Shown here: positions 8,321-17,245 of the stretch, piece by piece
Layout of the letters: every line of letters starts with the position of its first letter
Position numbering within the stretch: position 1 is the stretch's first letter
DNA from: an uncultured bacterium
GTDB lineage: Bacteria; Verrucomicrobiota; Kiritimatiellia; PWTM01
Assembly (NCBI GenBank): GCA_938005705.1
Contig: CALLML010000047.1
Span: 1-44,152 of the forward strand
Length of the DNA: 44,152 nucleotides
Direction: 5' to 3'
The notes under the pieces: model-generated
What the model was told of the DNA's origin: nothing
Databases searched by the model: none
The model's input: only the letters and a program-made list of their open reading frames with translations
Program-made: the position numbers and the translations under genes

Positions 8321-8366
8321 CGTCTCGCGCGTATGCCCTGTGGGGGCGGCGAGTCTAAGCGATGGC

Positions 8367-9260
8367 TCAGGCGGCGCGCGGGTCCAACGCGTCGCGCAAA
8401 GTATCGCCCAGTAGGTTGAACGCCAACACCAGACCGAACGCGGCCATCGAGGCGAAGGTCAATTCCCACCACGCGCCCTGCCACAGCCGCAAACGACCGC
8501 TGGCAATCATGGCGCCCCACGAAGGCTCGCCCTGCGCGCCCAGCCCCAGAAAACTCAGGAATACTTCCGTGCCAATCGTCGCCGGAAAGCGCACCGTGAA
8601 GGTGACGATGACGATATGGAAGATATTGGGCAACAAATGACGGGCCAGGATGCGCATAGGGCCGGCACCGAGCGCGCGCGCTGCCGCCACATAGTCCACC
8701 TCCCGGCGCCGAATGGTTTCGGCGCGGATCAGACGGCACACGCCCACCCATGTGGTCAGGCCGATGCCGATACAAACGCCTGTTAGCCCCTTGCCGACGA
8801 GCAACGTGACGGCCAGGATCAGCAGAAGACCCGGTACCGACGCGACAGTCGTGTAGAGCCAAACCACGATGTCGTCGGTTCGGCCCCCGAAATATCCCGC
8901 TGCTAGACCCAGCACCACCCCCAGCGGAATGGCGATCAGCGACGTGCCCATGCCGACGACAAAGGCAATGCGCGTGCCTTGAATCAGACGCCGCAACACG
9001 TCGCGACCGAGGCCGTCGGTGCCCAGCGGATGATCCCACCGTCCGGGCGGCAGATAAGCCCGCGCCAGATCGGTTTGCTGATAAGTAGGCGTCCGGTCGT
9101 GGGCGCGCGCCCGCCAAACTTCCATTTGCGCGATGGCGGCGCACACGGCGTAGGCCACGATGATCATCATACACGCGCGTGTCATCCGCCGCTTCCAAAA
9201 CTGGCGCCAGGGCCGTGAAGTCCTCGCGCCGTCGTCCGCTGATCTGTTCGTTCCCGACAT
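8367..9260 (-). CDS. ABC transporter permease, DppC/OppC type
   Basis: This 297-residue membrane protein belongs to the binding-protein-dependent transport permeases of the peptide/nickel class (DppC, OppC, YejE). It has an N-terminal transmembrane anchor, a periplasmic stretch ending HPLGTDGLGRDVLRRLI, which is typical of the C-subunit, then about five transmembrane helices. The cytoplasmic EAA coupling loop is clear in ETIRRREVDYVAAARALG. The C-terminus LGDTLRDALDPRAA is also characteristic. It should pair with a B-subunit permease, two ATPases and a binding protein to import oligopeptides, but none of these is encoded here. The gene converges on the peptidase gene with 46 bases between them. 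Start ATG at 9260. Confidence 0.9.
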   Translation of the reverse strand: MSGTNRSADDGARTSRPWRQFWKRRMTRACMMIIVAYAVCAAIAQMEVWRARAHDRTPTYQQTDLARAYLPPGRWDHPLGTDGLGRDVLRRLIQGTRIAFVVGMGTSLIAIPLGVVLGLAAGYFGGRTDDIVVWLYTTVASVPGLLLILAVTLLVGKGLTGVCIGIGLTTWVGVCRLIRAETIRRREVDYVAAARALGAGPMRILARHLLPNIFHIVIVTFTVRFPATIGTEVFLSFLGLGAQGEPSWGAMIASGRLRLWQGAWWELTFASMAAFGLVLAFNLLGDTLRDALDPRAA

Positions 9261-9968
9261 GGCGCGAACAGTTTGCCATGCCCTTTCTGGCGGACAACGG
9301 CAATTTTATCCAGCGCGAGCCGATTGCGCTGTGGATTGTTTTGAGGGTGAGACGAGGGTCTGAATGCGGGAAGGGGCCCAAATCTTCGTAATTGGGACCA
9401 AAACCTCGGTTCCCGCCTCCCCAACCGGCGCTTCGGCCTCCGAATAGCTCCCTCGGGATAGACCTCACCCCACTTCGTCGGTTTTTCTCCGAGTTCCGAA
9501 CTCCGCCTTGTCGGGTGAGAGTGCGCGTGACCTACGATAATCGCGTCTGTCCAGTCGTTTCATTGACCTTTGCCCCCCCCCTGCGCCAGTAACTTCGCCA
9601 GTCCGATGTGCACCAGCATCTCCAAGCCCACGCGCGCATGAAACACCGTCCCACCGCCCGCTCCACCGCCGTCCGCGATTTCCGCGCATATGTATTGGCC
9701 GTATGGACGGCGTCCGACCCTCCCATGGCCTGTGATGGAGTTGGAGGAACGGCTTCCACGCCGTTCGTGAATTGCTGAATGGTCGCAAAATTCGTGTTTA
9801 TTGGGAGCGGCGAGAACAACCGGCGAATAGCGCGGGGGCGTTGGGGTAAACGATTTCCGTCTCCCTTCGCCGACACCTGTATTCTCCGCTCATTCCCTGC
9901 GGTGCCATCGGCTCGTCCTGCGCTTAACCCGCTTGCGGCAGCCGCCGCTTTGAGGCATCCTACTATCT
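9261..9968. other. 708-base intergenic stretch with hairpins and an ORF remnant
   Basis: No complete gene is visible. A 7-bp-stem hairpin, GAACGGC and GCCGTTC around TTCCAC, lies at 9747-9766, and a small palindrome GGACGGCGTCC at 9705-9715. On the minus strand one frame is open without an ATG start for 78 codons from about 9796 to a stop at 9560; it ends with the natural-looking string FHARVGLEMLVHIGLAKLLA. This may be the tail of a decayed gene. A run of C's at about 9573-9580 would be a likely frameshift site. Other open frames here look like chance. Confidence 0.4.
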
Positions 9969-10454
9969 ATGGACCAAACGGCCCGCAGACGTCCCGGATG
10001 GGATGAGTATTTTCTCGATATCGCGCACGTCGTCGCGCGTCGATCAAACTGCCGCCGCCGGCAGGTGGCCGCGGTAATCGTCCGCGAGCAGCGCATCATT
10101 TCCACCGGTTATAACGGCACCCCACGCGGCATCCGCAATTGCTTTGATGGCGGTTGTCCTCGCTGTGCCAGTGATGCGCCATCGGGCGACCAGTTGGGGG
10201 ACTGCGTCTGCGCCCATGCGGAGGAGAACGCCATCGTCCAGGCGGCGTACCATGGTATCAGCGTACGTGGCGGCGTGCTCTATTGCACGATAAGCCCGTG
10301 TCTGATGTGCGCCAAAATGATCATCAACGCGGGCCTAGTCGAGGTCGTGTACGAGCACGAGTATCATTTCTCCGATCAGGCGCGCGCGCTCTTTGAAGAG
10401 GCCGGCGTACGCTACCGGCAGTATCGGCGGACGGATGCGACGAACCCACTATGA
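9969..10454 (+). CDS. dCMP deaminase (ComEB-like)
   Basis: Deoxycytidylate deaminase converts dCMP to dUMP, feeding thymidylate synthesis in the cytoplasm. The 161-residue protein has the zinc motifs His83-Ala-Glu85 (CAHAEENAI) and Pro-Cys111-x-x-Cys114 (SPCLMCAK). A second cysteine cluster (NCFDGGCPRCASD, residues 58-70) is the extra zinc or insert region seen in this family. The N-terminal RPGWDEYFLDIAHVVARRSN is also typical. The ATG at 9969 follows a stretch without clear Shine-Dalgarno sequence. The stop overlaps the start of the ThiD gene by 4 bases, so translation is likely coupled. Confidence 0.94.
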   Translation: MDQTARRRPGWDEYFLDIAHVVARRSNCRRRQVAAVIVREQRIISTGYNGTPRGIRNCFDGGCPRCASDAPSGDQLGDCVCAHAEENAIVQAAYHGISVRGGVLYCTISPCLMCAKMIINAGLVEVVYEHEYHFSDQARALFEEAGVRYRQYRRTDATNPL

Positions 10455-11275
10455 AGGACGATCGCGCTGCACACCGAGGGAAGAATCCGCCCGTGGTTTG
10501 GGCCATCGGTGGCACGGATCCGAGCGCCGGGGCGGGATTGCCCGCTGATATCAAAACCCTGCAGGCGCTGGGCGTGTATGCGGCGCCCATCGTCACGGCG
10601 GTCGTCGTCCAGAACGCGCGCGCCGTATGGCGGGTTCAGCGCGTGTCGGGAGCGCTCATCCGCGCGCAGATGGAGGCTCTGCAGGAGGATTTTCCGCCGT
10701 CGGTGGTGAAGATCGGCATGCTCGGCGGTGCGCCGGCGGTGCGCGCCGTCGCCGATGGGCTGAGCCGTCTTACTGCGCCGGCGGTGTGCGATCCGGTGCT
10801 GGCCTCGACCAGCGGAACGACGCTGCTCGACGAGGCCGGTGTCCATGTTTTCGTCTCACGTCTATTGCCGAGGGTGGACGTGCTGACGCCCAATCTCCCT
10901 GAGGCGGAGCGGCTGACGGGAATGCGCATCGCGCGTCGCGCCGATATGCCGCCGGCCGCTGCGCGTCTGCGGGCGATGGGAGCCAAAGCGGTCGTGCTGA
11001 AAGGCGGCCATCTGGCGGACGGCGTCAGCGCGGATTATTTCACCGACGGGCGTGAGTCCCTCTGGCTGGTCGGCCCCCGCCATTGCGGCGATGTACATGG
11101 GACCGGTTGCGTGTTCGCTTCGGCGTTGGCGGCGGGATTGGCCTTGGGTCGGGGGGCGGCGCAGGCGGCTCGTCTCGCGAAGGCCTATATTCGTCAGGCG
11201 TTACGGCGCGCCATGGTTTTTGGCGATGGCCGGCTTGTGCCCGCCCATGCGGGCTGGCCCTCGGTCGCGCGGTAG
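10451..11275 (+). CDS. thiD: Hydroxymethylpyrimidine/phosphomethylpyrimidine kinase
   Basis: ThiD phosphorylates HMP and HMP-P in thiamine synthesis. The 274-residue protein is a ribokinase-fold kinase: an N-terminal substrate motif GTDPSAGAGLPADIKT (21-36), KIGML (87-91), VCDPVLAST (112-120), TPNLPEAERLTG (146-157), VLKGGH (182-187) and the anion-hole motif HGTGC (216-220) with catalytic Cys220. The first motif deviates slightly from the usual GGAGIQAD: Pro31 stands where Gln is common. The gene starts inside the stop of the dCMP deaminase gene (ATGA). No other thiamine genes and no TPP riboswitch are seen here, so salvage use is as likely as de novo synthesis. Confidence 0.9.
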   Translation: MKDDRAAHRGKNPPVVWAIGGTDPSAGAGLPADIKTLQALGVYAAPIVTAVVVQNARAVWRVQRVSGALIRAQMEALQEDFPPSVVKIGMLGGAPAVRAVADGLSRLTAPAVCDPVLASTSGTTLLDEAGVHVFVSRLLPRVDVLTPNLPEAERLTGMRIARRADMPPAAARLRAMGAKAVVLKGGHLADGVSADYFTDGRESLWLVGPRHCGDVHGTGCVFASALAAGLALGRGAAQAARLAKAYIRQALRRAMVFGDGRLVPAHAGWPSVAR

Positions 11276-11514
11276 ATCGGGGGAGAACCCTGACGTCGCG
11301 AAAGCGCTGGGACTTCTACGCAAAAAAAAGGTTACGGGCGCCCGGAAGGTCTCGGCAGAGACGATCAGGCCGATATGTGGTTTCCGCCCGAAGAAAGAAG
11401 CGGTGAAATCCATGGCTCAAGCTGCGAACGAGCGAAAGAGAGTGCAGCGGACTGGTCTTCGGCAAGGCTTCCCGGGCCGCCGGTCTATCTTTCCGCTGCT
11501 CTCGGCCGCCGCGG

Positions 11515-13098
11515 CTACCGCCCTCGCGTGATACCCTCAGCCTGCCGGAGCGGCGACGGCAGGCGCGCGACCAGCCAGTTGTAGCGGCGGGCAGAATCGG
11601 GTAGCCGGTTGAGTTCGGCGGCATCCGGGGGGGGATAATCCTGCACAAGCAGGTGCGCGTCTGGATCGGAGAGATACGATTCGTCGAGCTTCCCATACAG
11701 GTGCCACCGCAGGTCGCCGCCCACGGTGTCCACCGCGGCGGATTCACCGGCGCGCGCCAGAAAAGCGAGCAGGTTCGAGCGCATCGCGTCCCGCGCAGCG
11801 CGAATGACGGCGCCGGTGGCACCGGAAAGGTCGGTCGCTTCACGAGGATCGTTCTGTCGGTCGAAGAACCATTCCCGCTCATCCCCTGCCGAAAAAACAT
11901 ATTTCCACCGGCGGTTAACCGCCATGTAAAGACCTTTCGGGCCGCTTTCATATTGCGAATAGACCGAGCGATCCTTCGACTGCCGTCCGGCAACCACCTC
12001 AACAAGGTCCACACCGTCAAGGGGATAACTCGGCGTGGGCGCGCCAGCAGCGGCGAGCAGCGTCGGCATCACGTCCACGAGCGACACGGCCGTATCGCAA
12101 CGGGCGCCGGTGGGAAAGCGCGCAGGATAGCGGATCAGCAGCGGCACGCGCGCGGAGGGGTCGTGCATCGAGCGTTTGCCGAAACATCCGTAATCGCCGA
12201 GCAACTCGCCGTGGTCGGAGGAGAAAATCACTAGGGTGTCGTCCAGCAAGCGCATTTCCTCCAGCGCGGAGAGAACGCGGCCGATCTGGGCATCAATAAA
12301 AGAGATCGTCGCGTAGTAGTAGGCGCGGATGAGGCGCAGGAACTGGAGATCGAGACCGCGATCGCGGTACTTGTAACGGTTTTGAAAACGGTTGATCCAT
12401 GTCAGTAATTCGGCGCGATGCTCCGGCAAAAACGGCAGGGGTATGTCGGGGATGCGGTAGAGCTTGTGCCAGGGTTTCGGCGGCGCGAACGGGGGATGCG
12501 GATGAATGAAACTGGAAAAAAGAAACCATGGGCGCTCTGACGCACCCTCTTCGCGCAGAAAACGAAGGGTTTCGTCACCGACCCATTGGGTTGGGTGCGC
12601 CTCGACCGGCAGGGTGGAAACCTGCGGCGTGTAGTACATTTCGCCGCGTGCGCCGTGGGGTTCGTAATAATCGAAGCCACAATCGCGCAGCCAGGCAACG
12701 TAATCGTCCTGCGCGGGGTCGGATACGCATTCCTCTTGGATGCGGCGCGTCTGAAATCCGCGCAAGGCGCGATGATCCGGCGTAAAATGACATTTGCCCA
12801 CGGCATGCGTTCGATAGCCGACGGCCCCCAGCAGCGCGGGTAACGAGGCGCCGTTGTCGTCCATCATCGAGCGGTTTTCATACACCCGCGTCCGCGGCGG
12901 GTAGAGCCCGTAATGCATGGAACATCGCGCCGGAATACAGACCGGGTTTGGCGAAAACGCCTGCTCGAACGCAACACCTTCGCGGACCAGACGGTCAAGA
13001 TGGGGCGTGCAAATGACAGGATTATTCAGCGCGCCGATCGTGTCGAAGCGCTGCATATCCGTAAAAAAGAATAATATATTGGGACACGACGTTTTCAT
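11515..13098 (-). CDS. Sulfatase (arylsulfatase / sulfated glycan type)
   Basis: A 527-residue member of the type I formylglycine sulfatase family, which removes sulfate esters from carbohydrates or aryl compounds. The active-site motif C-x-P-x-R is present as Cys54-Ile-Pro-Ala-Arg58 (NPVCIPARCSMHYG), so Cys54 should be oxidised to formylglycine. Asp14 in NILFFFTDMQR and SSDHGELLGDYG further on supply calcium ligands. GKCHF and DVMPTLLAAAG are further family landmarks. The maturation enzyme (FGE or anSME) is not in the window. No signal peptide is visible from the ATG at 13098, which begins the typical fold; an in-frame upstream extension to 13302 runs into the divergent neighbour and is rejected. 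Many PVC bacteria have numerous sulfatases for sulfated polysaccharides. Confidence 0.93.
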   Translation of the reverse strand: MKTSCPNILFFFTDMQRFDTIGALNNPVICTPHLDRLVREGVAFEQAFSPNPVCIPARCSMHYGLYPPRTRVYENRSMMDDNGASLPALLGAVGYRTHAVGKCHFTPDHRALRGFQTRRIQEECVSDPAQDDYVAWLRDCGFDYYEPHGARGEMYYTPQVSTLPVEAHPTQWVGDETLRFLREEGASERPWFLFSSFIHPHPPFAPPKPWHKLYRIPDIPLPFLPEHRAELLTWINRFQNRYKYRDRGLDLQFLRLIRAYYYATISFIDAQIGRVLSALEEMRLLDDTLVIFSSDHGELLGDYGCFGKRSMHDPSARVPLLIRYPARFPTGARCDTAVSLVDVMPTLLAAAGAPTPSYPLDGVDLVEVVAGRQSKDRSVYSQYESGPKGLYMAVNRRWKYVFSAGDEREWFFDRQNDPREATDLSGATGAVIRAARDAMRSNLLAFLARAGESAAVDTVGGDLRWHLYGKLDESYLSDPDAHLLVQDYPPPDAAELNRLPDSARRYNWLVARLPSPLRQAEGITRGR

Positions 13099-13201
13099 GC
13101 GGGTTGAGATCTTAGCGGAAGGGAAGCGTCTCGGCATCATTTTTTCGGGACGCCGGCGATCGGCGAGTGTGCGGTTGACACGGTGATCATCGCTCCACAC
13201 G

Positions 13202-14725
13202 ATGGCCTCGCGTATGCGCGTCAAAACCATCAGCGAGCGGCAGCGGCGTAATCCCAGCCCTCTTGCTTGGTTCATGCTGCTGGCGGCGATTTTTCTGATC
13301 ACGATCTTTCGTCATTATCCGTGGGACAGTTTCGCCGGCGGCGACCAATCCAAGCAGGCGTTCACCTCGCTGGAAATGGTCCAGAAAGGGACTTGGTGGT
13401 ATCAGCGACTCCCAACAGGACGCCCCGCAACAAAGCCGCCTCTGATGAGCTGGATTTCTGCCGTGCTTTATTTCTTGTCCGGTGGGATCTGGCCGCTCGC
13501 CTGGCGCCTGCCTTCGCTATTGGCGTTCGGCAGCACATTGTGGCTGCTGGGACGGGCAGGAGGCCGCGTGGGCGGTCGTTGGGGGGTTTGGATCGCCGTG
13601 GCCGTTTACGGCCTGAACATGATGTCCGTCAAACTTGCGGCGATGATTCGGACGGACATGCTCCTCTGTCTTTGGATTACCGTCGCCGGCGGCATGATCT
13701 GGAATCATGTTCGCTCCGCCCTGCCGTGGTCCGCGCGGGAGCGCGCGGTGTTCGCGGCGGTGGTTCTCGCCGCCCTTTTCACCAAAGGGCCGGTCATTCT
13801 GGCGCATTTGGTCCCGCCTCTGATCGCATGGCGATGGATTCGTCGGCGGTTAGACCGGTCGGCGGGTGGAGGCCCCGGCCTTGCTGTCTGGCTGGCGCCT
13901 TGCGCCGTCTTCGGGCTCTGGGTGCTCGTGGGTGTGCTGCGGGATTCCGCGTTTTTCCGATGGGTGGTCCTGCGGGAATTCGGCAACAATTTCGCACAGA
14001 TCGATATTGACGCTGCCGGGCGCGTCGCGGCCTCGACGCGAGGCTTTCAATCTTTGCTGCTCTATCCGTTGCACCTCCTGCACCGTCTCCTGCCCTGGAG
14101 TGCGGCGCTGTTGGGATGGGGGTTCACGGACCGCGAAGGCCGACGCCGCCTGCGCAACGATCCGGGTGCGCGCTGGCTGATGACCTGGCTCGGCGCGGCC
14201 CTGCTGGCCATGTCGTTGACGCCGAGCAAGCGGGTGGATCGCGTTTTCCCCGCGGTCGCACCGTTCGCGCTGCTGACCGCATATGTCTTACGCCATGGCG
14301 CGGGCGCGTTCCCGCGACCGGTCCGCGTGCGGCGGGCGATGGCCTGGACGGTTGCCGCAGCCCTGTTGTGGGGACCGTACACTTTTATTGAGAGACGCCA
14401 CAATGACACCGGCTTTGAGGGGACGCGCCGCGAGTTCGGCGTTCGTGTGCGGCATTGGGCAAATGAGACTCGCCGACCGATCACACTAGTCGGCCCCGTA
14501 GATGAAGACGATCAATCTCTGCCGCTTCATCTGCGCCTGACGAAATGGATTTCGCCGCTCGAGGTAGACGCCGCCTTGGCGCGCGGCGAGGCGGTAGTGG
14601 CTCCTGCGAACCTCCTCGAATCGCGTGCCGGCGTTTCGGTAATTCTCCGGCAAAGAACTGTCCCAGGCCAGAAACACCGGTATGTGCTCGGTGTCCCCAC
14701 CTCATCCGTCTCCTTGGGACTTTGA
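13202..14725 (+). CDS. GT39 (ArnT/PMT-like) membrane glycosyltransferase
   Basis: This 507-residue polytopic membrane protein has the pattern of family 39 glycosyltransferases, which use polyprenyl-phosphate sugars to glycosylate lipid A, proteins or other acceptors on the outer face of the inner membrane. An N-terminal helix (WFMLLAAIFLITIF) leads to a periplasmic loop with an acidic residue (SFAGGDQSKQAFTSLEM) and the conserved TKPPLMSW (about 79-86), equivalent to the ArnT KPPL segment. A further nine or so hydrophobic helices follow, then a soluble C-terminal tail. It is divergent from the sulfatase gene with 103 bases between them. ATGs at 13202 and 13214 are both possible. The acceptor cannot be inferred. 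Confidence 0.82.
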   Translation: MASRMRVKTISERQRRNPSPLAWFMLLAAIFLITIFRHYPWDSFAGGDQSKQAFTSLEMVQKGTWWYQRLPTGRPATKPPLMSWISAVLYFLSGGIWPLAWRLPSLLAFGSTLWLLGRAGGRVGGRWGVWIAVAVYGLNMMSVKLAAMIRTDMLLCLWITVAGGMIWNHVRSALPWSARERAVFAAVVLAALFTKGPVILAHLVPPLIAWRWIRRRLDRSAGGGPGLAVWLAPCAVFGLWVLVGVLRDSAFFRWVVLREFGNNFAQIDIDAAGRVAASTRGFQSLLLYPLHLLHRLLPWSAALLGWGFTDREGRRRLRNDPGARWLMTWLGAALLAMSLTPSKRVDRVFPAVAPFALLTAYVLRHGAGAFPRPVRVRRAMAWTVAAALLWGPYTFIERRHNDTGFEGTRREFGVRVRHWANETRRPITLVGPVDEDDQSLPLHLRLTKWISPLEVDAALARGEAVVAPANLLESRAGVSVILRQRTVPGQKHRYVLGVPTSSVSLGL

Positions 14726-14930
14726 AGGCCGTTTGCGGCGGTCGCCGCCGGTGGAAAGGCGCAGAAGCGAGAGGGCGCCCCATCGGCGGTTCTGGTGCGC
14801 GAGCGAATCTTGTTCCATTGGCGCCACGTGGTAAAGTGGGGAGCGGCTGTGCATGCTCCCTTAACCTCCGTTCATGGAATTTCCCTGACGTGAGTCCGGA
14901 CGACATGGTCACAACCTTGGATGGCGAACG

Positions 14931-16652
14931 ATGGAAAACCATACCCAGCACAGGATGTCTGCGGTGTCCGCGCCCGCGTACCCCCCGGCGTGTTCCGAAA
15001 TAGAGGAATACCTGGACATTCGGCAGCAGCGGGGTCGGGTTTTCCCGCGCGCCGCTCTGGTGGGGGTGTGCGCCGGCGGAGTCGCCTTGTTGTTTCGCAT
15101 GGCCGTGATGAGTGCGGCCGCCCGGAGGAACGAAGTGCTCCGCTGGGCGCATCGCTTTCCGGCGATCGGATGGATTTTTCCCGTGGGACTCGCGCTGACG
15201 GCGGCGGGGGCGGCCGTTGCGCTTACGCGCCGCTATGCGCCGGAGGCCCGTGGAAGCGGGATTCCGCATCTGGAAGCCGTTCTCTGCCATTTCCGCGAAC
15301 TCAACTGGGTGCGGCTGCTGCCGGTGAAGTTTCTTGGAGGAATCCTTGGGATCGGCGGAGGACTGGCCCTTGGACGCGAGGGCCCTACCGTTCAAATGGG
15401 CGGCGCCGTGGGCGATGGGGTGTCGCGCCTGTTGAAGTCTTCGGATCGAGAACGGCTGACCTTGATATCGGCCGGAGCGGGGGCGGGACTGGCGGCCGCT
15501 TTCAATGCCCCCCTCGCCGGTGTTGTGTTTGTGCTGGAAGAATTGCGGCGCGATTTTCAGCCGGTCGTCTTTGGCGCCGCCTTTGTCGCCGCGGTAACCG
15601 CCAATATCATCGCACGAATTGGGTCGGGTCAGTTTCCGATTTTTTCCGTTCCCGACTATCCCGTCCCGCCGCTGACCTCTTTGCCGGTGTTCGCCCTGCT
15701 GGGAGTGGCAGCGGGATTGTTGGGCGTGTTGTTCAATCGAATCTTGTTGGCTTCCGTGGAGGTGTATGGAAGGGTGAGCCCGCGCATGACCGTCGCTGTG
15801 GCCGCCTTGACGGGCGGCGTTGTGGGACTGGCGGGCTGGTTCTCCCCTCTGCTGCCGGGTAGCGGCGATACCCTGGTGAAAGCCGCCTTAAGCGGGGATA
15901 TTCGTCCCGGCATCATTCCCTTGTTTCTGCTCATCCGGTTGGTCCTCACCGTCGCCAGTTATGGCACCGGCGCACCGGGCGGCATCTTCGCCCCCTTGCT
16001 CGTGTTGGGGGCTTTGCTGGGGTTGAGTGTCGGTCATAGTGCTCACACCCTTTTTCCCGCCGTCGCGCCGACGCCTGGCGCCTTTGCGGTGGTCGGGATG
16101 GCCGCCTGTTTCACCGGCATCGTGCGCGCTCCCCTCACCGGCATCGTACTGATCGCCGAAATGACAGGCAGCTATTCGCAGATGCTGCCGTTGCTAGTGA
16201 GCTGTTTTGCGGCATACGCGGTCGCCGAATTCCTGAAAGAGACGCCGATTTACGAGGCGCTGATGGAACGCGACCTGGCGCGCGCGGGCGAATCTCATCT
16301 CCTGCAAAAAGCTCAGGTGGTGGAATTCATCATCGAGCCCCATGCACCGTTCGATGGCCGGGAAATACGCGCGCTCGGGCTTCCTCCGGGGTGCATCATC
16401 GTTCAATGCGCCGAAGGTCGGCGCGAGTGGGTGCCGAGGGCCGGCGCCCGATTGACGCATCATATGCGTATCACGGTCGTGGTGGATCCGGCGGCGAACG
16501 GCGCCCTCGAAAGACTGCGGTGGGGTTGCCGAACACCGTCCTCAAGTCCAACCACTTCCGCCGGGACCACCTCCGAAGGGCAAACGGCAATAGCGGTGGC
16601 CTCAGAAAACGCGTCAAAATCGGAAGTTTCGGAGACCTCCATCCGTACGTAA
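14931..16652 (+). CDS. CLC-family chloride/proton antiporter with C-terminal TrkA_C-like domain
   Basis: The 573-residue protein has every CLC selectivity motif: GSGIP (108-112), GREGP (148-152, gating Glu150) and GIFAP (351-355). A second glutamate, the inner proton glutamate that marks Cl-/H+ exchangers rather than channels, is present at Glu203 (VVFVLEELRRDF). The transmembrane core covers about residues 35-430. Residues about 440-520 (FIIEPHAPFDGREIRALG then PPGCIIVQCAEG) resemble a TrkA_C (RCK C-terminal) regulatory domain. The last 45 residues are Ser/Thr-rich and low complexity. It likely exchanges chloride for protons in acid resistance or ion homeostasis. Start ATG 14931; an internal ATG at 14955 is possible. 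It is 205 bases downstream of the GT39 gene. Confidence 0.93.
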   Translation: MENHTQHRMSAVSAPAYPPACSEIEEYLDIRQQRGRVFPRAALVGVCAGGVALLFRMAVMSAAARRNEVLRWAHRFPAIGWIFPVGLALTAAGAAVALTRRYAPEARGSGIPHLEAVLCHFRELNWVRLLPVKFLGGILGIGGGLALGREGPTVQMGGAVGDGVSRLLKSSDRERLTLISAGAGAGLAAAFNAPLAGVVFVLEELRRDFQPVVFGAAFVAAVTANIIARIGSGQFPIFSVPDYPVPPLTSLPVFALLGVAAGLLGVLFNRILLASVEVYGRVSPRMTVAVAALTGGVVGLAGWFSPLLPGSGDTLVKAALSGDIRPGIIPLFLLIRLVLTVASYGTGAPGGIFAPLLVLGALLGLSVGHSAHTLFPAVAPTPGAFAVVGMAACFTGIVRAPLTGIVLIAEMTGSYSQMLPLLVSCFAAYAVAEFLKETPIYEALMERDLARAGESHLLQKAQVVEFIIEPHAPFDGREIRALGLPPGCIIVQCAEGRREWVPRAGARLTHHMRITVVVDPAANGALERLRWGCRTPSSSPTTSAGTTSEGQTAIAVASENASKSEVSETSIRT

Positions 16653-16845
16653 TTTCGGATGCCCGCTGTGAGAAAGTGCGTTTGAACGGGGTAATTCAAA
16701 ACCAGCCGGTGTTGATGGCGAAGGGAGGAGACCTCTATGTTCCCCCGCCAGCCATCAACTCGTCACATGCACCTGAAACCGACAAACCGGCAGAAATGCA
16801 TCAATGAGAAACGCAAGCGCGGGTCACAGGTACTAGTCGTCTCAT

Positions 16846-16979
16846 AATTGTCCTGACATGCTCGTTTCCGGCGTCGCGGCCTCAGCAAGCGGAGGCCCTA
16901 CATTCTTCGGCCGCAGGGCGCGAGCTTGCTCGCGCCGCAGGGAACGAGCATGTAAAGACAATTTCGAGAGCATTAGTAA
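16846..16979 (+). repeat. Dispersed hairpin repeat, copy 2 (most complete)
   Basis: The outer arms are inverted: AATTGTCCTGACATGCTCGT (16846-16865) faces ACGAGCATGTAAAGACAATT (16944-16963). An inner 9-bp hairpin GGCGCGAGC-TT-GCTCGCGCC sits at 16917-16936. The last 64 bases are 61/64 identical to 108-171. Between the arms is CGGCGTCGCGGCCTC, which recurs in copy 3. It does not carry a reading frame of its own. Confidence 0.8.
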
Positions 16980-17145
16980 TTCGTATCTTCTCAAACCCTG
17001 AAAGCCGCCCGCGATGGATGCAGGCCCTGGCGGTGGAGACTCATGAAGACTCGCTCGAGCAACCCCGGCACTTGAGCTTGGAACGTTGCCCTTGAGCGGG
17101 ATGCGTCAGCGCGTGCGCTCGGAAAAGAGGGCTGATTCTTATGTT

Positions 17146-17245
17146 GACCGCGGATGTGCACAGATGCGAGCGGCTTCATTTCCTCTCCTGTTCACGCCTT
17201 TCGCAGTTCCTTTCATCTGCGTGAATCCGTACCATCCATGGTTTT
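17146..17245. repeat. Inverted-repeat element (GGATG...CAGATG type)
   Basis: The left arm (17146-17173, with ACCGCGGATGTGCACAGATG) and right arm (17212-17245, with CATCTGCGTGAATCC and ACCATCCATGGTTTT) are imperfect inverted copies. Sequences of this style are scattered between genes in several PVC genomes as I remember them; that recollection was not checked. Only one copy is present in this window. It lies just upstream of the TPR gene and could form a hairpin in its leader. Confidence 0.5.

Noticed and set aside
8194-9468. 424-codon minus-strand frame overlapping the permease gene
   Set aside because: Its frame is offset from the DppC-like gene and the product is basic and motif-free.
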